From Agelaius tricolor (lineage: Eukaryota > Chordata > Aves > Passeriformes > Icteridae), in NCBI GenBank assembly GCA_023055355.1, contig JALJCS010000001.1, positions 53,945,381 to 54,009,380 of the forward strand: DNA of 64,000 nt. The letters run 5' to 3'. Positions 1 to 64,000 of this stretch are shown here, in pieces (position 1 is the first letter of the stretch; each line of letters begins with the position of its first letter). The translations under genes were made by a program, and so were the position numbers. The notes beneath the pieces were generated by a model. The model saw only the letters and a program-made list of their open reading frames with translations, did not search any database and had not been told where the DNA came from.

Positions 1-58305
<58,305 letters not shown>

Positions 58306-58520
58306 GGCGCTGCCGGCCGGGCTGCGCTGCCGCTCTGCCCTCCCTCTCTCTCTCCGTGCCGCGGCTACTCGGTCGGTCGGTCGGTGTGTCCGGCCCGCCC
58401 GCCGCCGCCGCTGGGCCGCGCAGGCGGCTCCTCCTCAGCGTCCCCGGCCGCCGCCGCCGCCGCCTCCTGGGGGCCGCTGCGCGGCTCAGCAGCCAAGCGC
58501 CGGCGCTGGGCAGGCGGGGG
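58306..58520 (-). other. SNX9: Probable SNX9 5' UTR (upper bound uncertain)
   Basis: GC-rich leader immediately upstream of the ATG. On the minus strand it holds a GAGAGAGAGAGGGAGG purine tract, four CGGT/ACCG tandem units (58370-58384 region) and a run of GGC triplets (58447-58464). There is no upstream ATG, so no upstream open frame would compete with the main start. The 5' end is a guess; cap-site mapping would be needed. Confidence 0.55.
58447..58464. repeat. (CCG)n / (GGC)n triplet repeat in the SNX9 leader
   Basis: Six uninterrupted CCG-type triplets on the plus strand, GGC on the transcribed-sense minus strand. A shorter CCG run lies near 58396. GGC repeats in leaders are length-variable in other vertebrate genes; here the tract is short. 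Confidence 0.85.
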
Positions 58521-59695
58521 CTGGTGTGGCCGCGCAGCGATGCCCCCGCCTCGGCCGCCCTTTCCGCCGGCTCGGCTCGGCTTGGCTCAGCACCCGAGGG
58601 CAATGGCGGGGCTTTGTGCCCGCAGCCTTTCCGGCAGGGCCCGGGGGAGGGAGGCACCCGCCGCGCTGCGCTGATCCCCGGGGGAGCCGCCCCGGCCGGT
58701 CCCGGGGGCGATGGGGGCGGGCGGACGGAGCTCGCCCACCCCCCATGCCCTCAAGGGCTTTGCTTTGCAGTCAGAGTTTGGCCTCACATTCGCTCGCGTG
58801 GGGGAGAGAGCCCGCAGGAAGGCGTTATGCGCCCCTCGGGTGCCTTTGAATGGAAATTTCAAAGCAACCATACAGCAAGGAAAGCAATTTTTTCCTCGGC
58901 CAGGCTCCATCCACGGCTGCTAGGGCAGTGTACATCGTCCCTGACCTGTTTCGGCCGGGCCTTGGTGTACAGCAGTTATCAGCAGCAGTACAAGGCACCA
59001 AGGAGCTATAGCTGCTCAAGGGCGGTAGAGTTCCTGTTGGGCACTCTATGACCATCTCATAGAAACTGCCTGCAGCCCCACTTGACTCCCAGCCTGCAGG
59101 AGAGATGAGATGGGAGGCTAAAGCAAAGGGAATTTGAAAATACGGTGGTAGTGATCGTACAAGGTACTGCACCATCCAAAAAGTGCAGCTTCTTGTTGCT
59201 ATATTTATAGTGGTTGGCCTGGGATCAGGAGACTTCCTTTCTGTAGAAGGAAATACACAGTGTAATCATCAGGGACACCAGGGAGAGCCCCAGGAGGCAG
59301 GTAGGCTGTAGGGAAACTGCATAGAACTCTACATCTGTATTTCCTTGCCCATAGAATTACAAGCTTTTTTTCTGCCATTGGTATAGTTTCTCAGTGAGAG
59401 CCTTATTAAAAGAGAAAAATACATTCACAGGTTAAACATTGGAAAAAAATTTCCCTAGTTGGACCTGTGAAATAGTTTCCACGGAAAGTGAGGATGAGGA
59501 AATAAGAGGAAGCTGGCTGTTCATTTGCCACCACTTTTTGAGTGATTGAACTGATTAACTTCAGAAGTTTCCAAACTCATTTGCTTCTGGTTTTAGCTTT
59601 TTCAGAATTCAATTAAATACAACATTTCCAACTTCCTACTCTCTGTAAAAGCAGTACCTAAAGTGAAACCTTTCTGTGTGGCTCACAAGTGACGT

Positions 59696-60075
59696 TGTAG
59701 GACACCACCTTTAAGGTGAAGTATTGTATTTAGCATCAGTTTTGCCATGTGGTCCATCAATAGACTGGCATCTCATCTACCTTACCAGCAAAACTCCCTG
59801 AAAGTGGCTTCATTTCTGTACTAAGACGTCCTGTTCTTCCATTTTCTCAGCAACAATCTTTCCAACATGGCATGTTTTGATCCTTTTTTTTATAAAAAGG
59901 GGAGAGGTATGGAACCCAGAGACCCAGCACTGTCTCCTTTAGGGATCCCTAGCTGATAGGACTGTGAAGCACCCTCTGTCCTTTCTCCAGATGCTGCTTT
60001 GCTATGTGAAATATAATAAACTTGTGGCTTTAGCATAAGCTTGAGTCTGTGTCATTCTTTACCTGTGGTCAGCAC
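59696..60075 (+). mobile_element. Probable solo retroviral LTR (boundaries approximate)
   Basis: A TATAAAAAGGGG box at 59891-59902 is followed about 125 bp later by AATAAA at 60015-60020, then TTGTGGCTTTAG and a short tail to TCAGCACAA. This U3-R-U5 spacing is that of a retroviral LTR read on the plus strand. The left edge is set provisionally at TGTAGG. No terminal inverted repeat or target duplication could be confirmed, and no gag, pol or env frame adjoins, so it would be a solo LTR of an old endogenous retrovirus. Confidence 0.5.
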
Positions 60076-62834
60076 AACTGCCAGAAAAGTTTAATGTGCA
60101 GCTGCTACCCAGTGTGGTTTAGCAGAGCTCTGCTTGCCTTCTGTGGAATGAAGAGCACAGTCATGATTTGTTCAGCCTCTCTGTGTGCTTAAAGCCTCCA
60201 CAGTTTTCCACTGTGAGGTACTCCTGAAAATGTCTTACTTGACGAGTTTGAGGGATGAAGGAAATATTACCATTTCTCTCAATGTGAGAGAATATTCTGA
60301 GGAAAAAAAAATTAATGGGATTTTTCCAATACTATTTGCAATTAATTGCTGTTAATTCTTGTTTCAATGAAGATATTCTTAGGAATCACTTTGGACTGCA
60401 ACTAAACCTATCCCTTCTTAGCAGTAAGCTTTATTATTTCTTAACGCAGAGAGCCAAATACCCACAAATTGCCAATGAAACCACCTAAAATTTCCCAGAC
60501 TTCTTAAATTAGTTACTTTTCTGCTACCAAGCTGTGTCCTAGTTAATTAGGACTGGATGTTTGCTTAGCATTAGACATAAAAGAAATCTCAGTGGCTTCA
60601 GCGGGGTTGTTTACATATCTAAGCATTTGGTAGTTTTGAAATGTAGTGCTCTGTGTGGAGCTTATCAGCTTTCAAACACAGCTGACTAATTATTCACTTT
60701 GTACTAAAGCCCCAATGTACCTCAGAAAAAAACAACCAGTAACAGAAGAAAATCTCCTACCCAGAGAGAGAATATAAGTAAATTCTCTCTCTTTACTAGG
60801 TGTGTATTTTTGCAGCTAGCTGGTCTGCAGTGGTTCCCAGGAATGCCGAGGTCATGGAGAAATGATCTTCTACAAAACCTCATCAAATGAAAAGCTCCTG
60901 CCAATGAGCTAGTGCTATGCAGATTTTTTAAATTAAAGCTGGACTCTGAGAAGGGACATGGAGAACATTTGCTGAATATGTTCCCTGCTCAGCAAGGCCT
61001 GCCTGTAGCTTCAAGCTCACAGGAAGTCGGTGACCTTGTATGTTCTGACTTATGCAAACTTGGTGGGGAATGGTAAAGAAACAGTGTTCTTCAGATAACC
61101 TTCAAACTGAAAACCATCTGGAGAAAGAACTACATTTTGGGTTTATAAGTTACCGTCCTCAGGAGCTCCTTGAGGTGGTGCACCTTGGATTTGTCCCTGC
61201 TGGGAGCCTGTGCCCCTGGCAGTACCTGGGTGATTGAGGTGGCCCTGAGGCGTTCAACTCAGCTCTGGAGGCATTTTCAGCAACAATTATCACTAGTGGC
61301 AAACAACTTTGCAAATGGAGCAGGCTGTCAAATGCATGTTTTTGGGAAGTCTTTGCAGGAGGCATACAGAGATTATATTGTCCTAGGTCTTTATTTTCAA
61401 AGGTGTTTTATAAAGTAAGAACTGATTTAATTTTTTTCTTGGTTGAAAGCCTAACAATGTGGTGTGTGTGATAACATCAGTTCCACACTAAATGCTTTTA
61501 GCCCAAGGTTTCTAACTACATTAATCAGGAAAGCCTAACAATGACTAGGGAGCAGTTACAAAAACATTCCAACTATTTTTAATTCCTTTTAATTATCATG
61601 TTTACCTTACTCACCTGATACACACCTCTTTGTTTAAGAAGGGGTAGATATTTTTCACATTTTCAAAGCCTCAAAATAAAATTTATTTTGTTTATGAATC
61701 GAAAAAAGAAGTACTGTATTCTTCATCTTCAGAAGTCATATCTGCACACCTTCACCCACTTCTCCCCAAGTGGTTCTTTGGGTGTCATGTTTTCCTCTCA
61801 GCTGAGCAGCAGTTTCTCTTTCAGAATTGTGTTAACACCATTTCTTCAGTGTTTCTGAGAAGTCTGCTAGATAGCAATATAAAATAGTGCTTCCTCCTAT
61901 CTTCTGTATCCTTCCCTCCCCCAGATTTGGACAGAAAATGATAGAAGCTGCCACATGCATGAAACCTAGTGTTATCTGCACAGAGCAGGAAGGGAGCAGC
62001 TGCTGAATCCCATTTGTGCATTGCTCTGTTCAGCAATGTCCAGTGGCATCACTTGCAAATGTATCTGAAAAATACATTTAACAAAATGTATTCTGAGGAA
62101 AAAAAATGCTGATATTTTCCTTTGTTTTATGTTGGGAGCTTTTGGACACAAAGTACATGAAATCTTGAATCATATGGCATTTGCAGGGAAGCACGATTTT
62201 GCCTCTCATTTACCCAGAACTATGCGTGGCAGTTTAAAATGATGCTCAGGAGATTACAAACATGCTTTCCAATCTTACTCTGCACCTGGTGCTGGAAGAT
62301 CACTATCAAAACAGTAAGACAGCCAGTCCTGAAATACTGTTGGATTTTAGGTCCAGACTTTCCTGGAAAAGCTGCTTTAGAAAATTGCACCCACATTCTT
62401 GTGAGTTTTCAGTCTCTGAATTTCTCTCTGAATAAGCAGTTCTGAGAAAAACTGTGCTTCATGCATTTGATTGTGAATTAAGGATTTTATCTTCTTAGAG
62501 CTGATAATCCAATACCATTATTATCTGAACTGTGGCATATAATGTGGGCCCTTTTCAAGGTAAGTTCTGTTTTTATATAGTTATATTTCTAATAAACATA
62601 CAGCCAAGACTGGTTTTGGGCTGTGTATGAATATACTGTTTTCTTTATACTGTGGGAAAAGTGCAATGTCATGCTTTGCCAAATTCTTTACTCAGGGTGT
62701 TGGGGTGTTTTTAACACATCTTCGTGAAGATAACAGTTTGAAGTCATGGTGGACTCCCCAGATTCAATTTTCTGTTAAAACTCCAGAAAAACAGCTTCTT
62801 TCACAGAAGATATGAAAAAGCTACTCAGCTACTC

Positions 62835-62863
62835 AAAAAAAAAAAAAAAAAAGAGAGAGAGAG
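62835..62863. repeat. A18 followed by (GA)n microsatellite
   Basis: Eighteen A residues directly followed by GAGAGAGAGAG and then purine-rich AAGAAAGG. Simple sequence in the intergenic flank. Confidence 0.95.
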
Positions 62864-64000
62864 AAAGAAAGGCAGAGACAAAATGTTGCAATGGGCTTTC
62901 AGACACGGCCAATTTTTGAAAGCATTTTTTACCTTTTTTTTTTTTTTCTTTTGTGAAGTTGATTGCAAAGGTCATGTTTTGGTGCAGCTTTGATCACATT
63001 CAAGGGAGAGGGAGATGTATGGATTAAACACCTAGTGCAGATCCTTATGGATGAGCACCATGGCTGCAACAGTTTGGAGCTTGCTTGGTCATGATGATCT
63101 ATTCATTCTTTAGATAATAGTGGGGGGAACAGGTTTTTTCTCTCTTTTTTCCTTAACTGTAACCAATGTTTTGAACAATTCTGGTATTCTTTTTCTCACT
63201 TTTCAGCAGAATAATCAGTGATAAATGTATGTAATTTTTAGCAGTATAAGCTTTGAAAGAAATTATACAAAAATCATGCTTTCTTGTGCAAGGTGCTTCT
63301 TAAAACACCTAACACTAATAAAATTCTTACTTTTTTGCATTCCCTTCTGAGCTGTACCCTGTTTGATATTATAGATGCTTACATCTGAGATGGGATACTT
63401 GTACCTACATATATGTCATGCACTTTTAGATGGTTTAAATCTTTTATTCATACTCTGTGTTCATTTGTGTTTCAATGCAAGGGCTGCTGGGATCAATAGG
63501 TTTTGAACTCAGCTTTCCTGAAAAATAGAATACAGTTTAGTAAAAAGTATATTTTAAGAAAGATGTTTCCATTTTCTTCTTCCTAGCTTTAGTAAAAGTG
63601 ACATACCATTAGCACTATTGATTCTTACCACTACTGACCCTTTCCATCTGGAGTGCTGTCTGCCTGTGGCTTGTTTCCATTTTTCCTGTTGTAGTGGAAG
63701 GGCTGTGCCAACTGCTGTGCCCTCACACCTCAGGGGACTGCAGTTTCAACAAGCAAAGCAACAGGAGTGTGATCCACTACATATTCACCTAAATGTACAA
63801 ATAAACAAATGAAGAGGTCAACTTTAATAAGCTTTTGCTTCTTAGGATGGCATGCAAATTGTCTTCCAACACACAGGATAGCTGATTGTGCTAAAGATGT
63901 AAATGATTATTCTCTGCTGTTTAGATGAAGGACCAGCTGTTTGTCCTCACTGAGAAGAAAGCTACAGAAGGCTACAGAAGGACAAACGTGGTCTGAGCCC

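Larger units (their letters stand above)
58736..64000. other. Upstream flank of SNX9, no gene recognised
   Basis: About 5.3 kb of mainly AT-rich sequence upstream of SNX9. In human the next gene on this side is ZDHHC14 in the same orientation, but I see no DHHC-family exon on either strand here. It contains a probable solo LTR (59696-60075) and an A18(GA)n tract (62835-62863). Open frames of 60-116 codons are scattered and unsupported. Confidence 0.75.

Noticed and set aside
61150..61290. GC-richer patch upstream of SNX9 resembling a transposon or exon
   Set aside because: Open frames on both strands but no recognisable motif, and I could not match it to a CR1 segment with confidence.

Overview
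The window is nuclear DNA of a vertebrate, almost certainly a bird. It is AT-rich, with short exons scattered through long introns, one GC-rich CpG-island promoter, and 5'-truncated CR1-type LINE copies with the ATTCTGTG-like 3' end typical of avian genomes. There is no bacterial, phage or CRISPR-like architecture. The species cannot be fixed from the sequence; a passerine is possible but unproven.

One protein-coding gene dominates. On the minus strand, from the start codon at 58305 to beyond the left edge, lies SNX9 (sorting nexin 9), an SH3-PX-BAR protein that remodels membranes during clathrin-mediated endocytosis. I recovered 17 coding exons. They join in frame with GT-AG boundaries and encode 585 residues, starting MATK and ending FYET. 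The final exon (about 15 residues by comparison with the human protein as I remember it) lies outside the window, below position 1. The layout in transcription order is: CpG-island promoter and exon 1 (about 57760-58735), an 18.2-kb intron 1, SH3 exons 2-3 (40.1-37.6 kb), low-complexity exons 4-6 (36.4-21.7 kb, including the 13.5-kb intron 4), linker exon 7, PX exons 8-11 (19.6-14.7 kb) and BAR exons 11-17 (14.8-0.27 kb).

Introns hold mainly CR1 fragments (best at about 28558-29298, + strand), homopolymer runs, a few short tandem duplications and a possible fragment of a hAT-like transposase. The 5 kb upstream of SNX9 (58.8-64 kb) shows no recognisable exon. It contains a probable solo retroviral LTR (about 59.7-60.08 kb) with a TATA box and an AATAAA signal.

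I found no previously undescribed multi-gene system. The items worth a second look are small: a 30-bp near-identical sequence on both sides of exon 14, a 39-bp tandem duplication just upstream of exon 3, a T16 run just downstream of the exon 11 donor, GC-rich repeats in and near the SNX9 leader, the LTR, and the possible hAT remnant.
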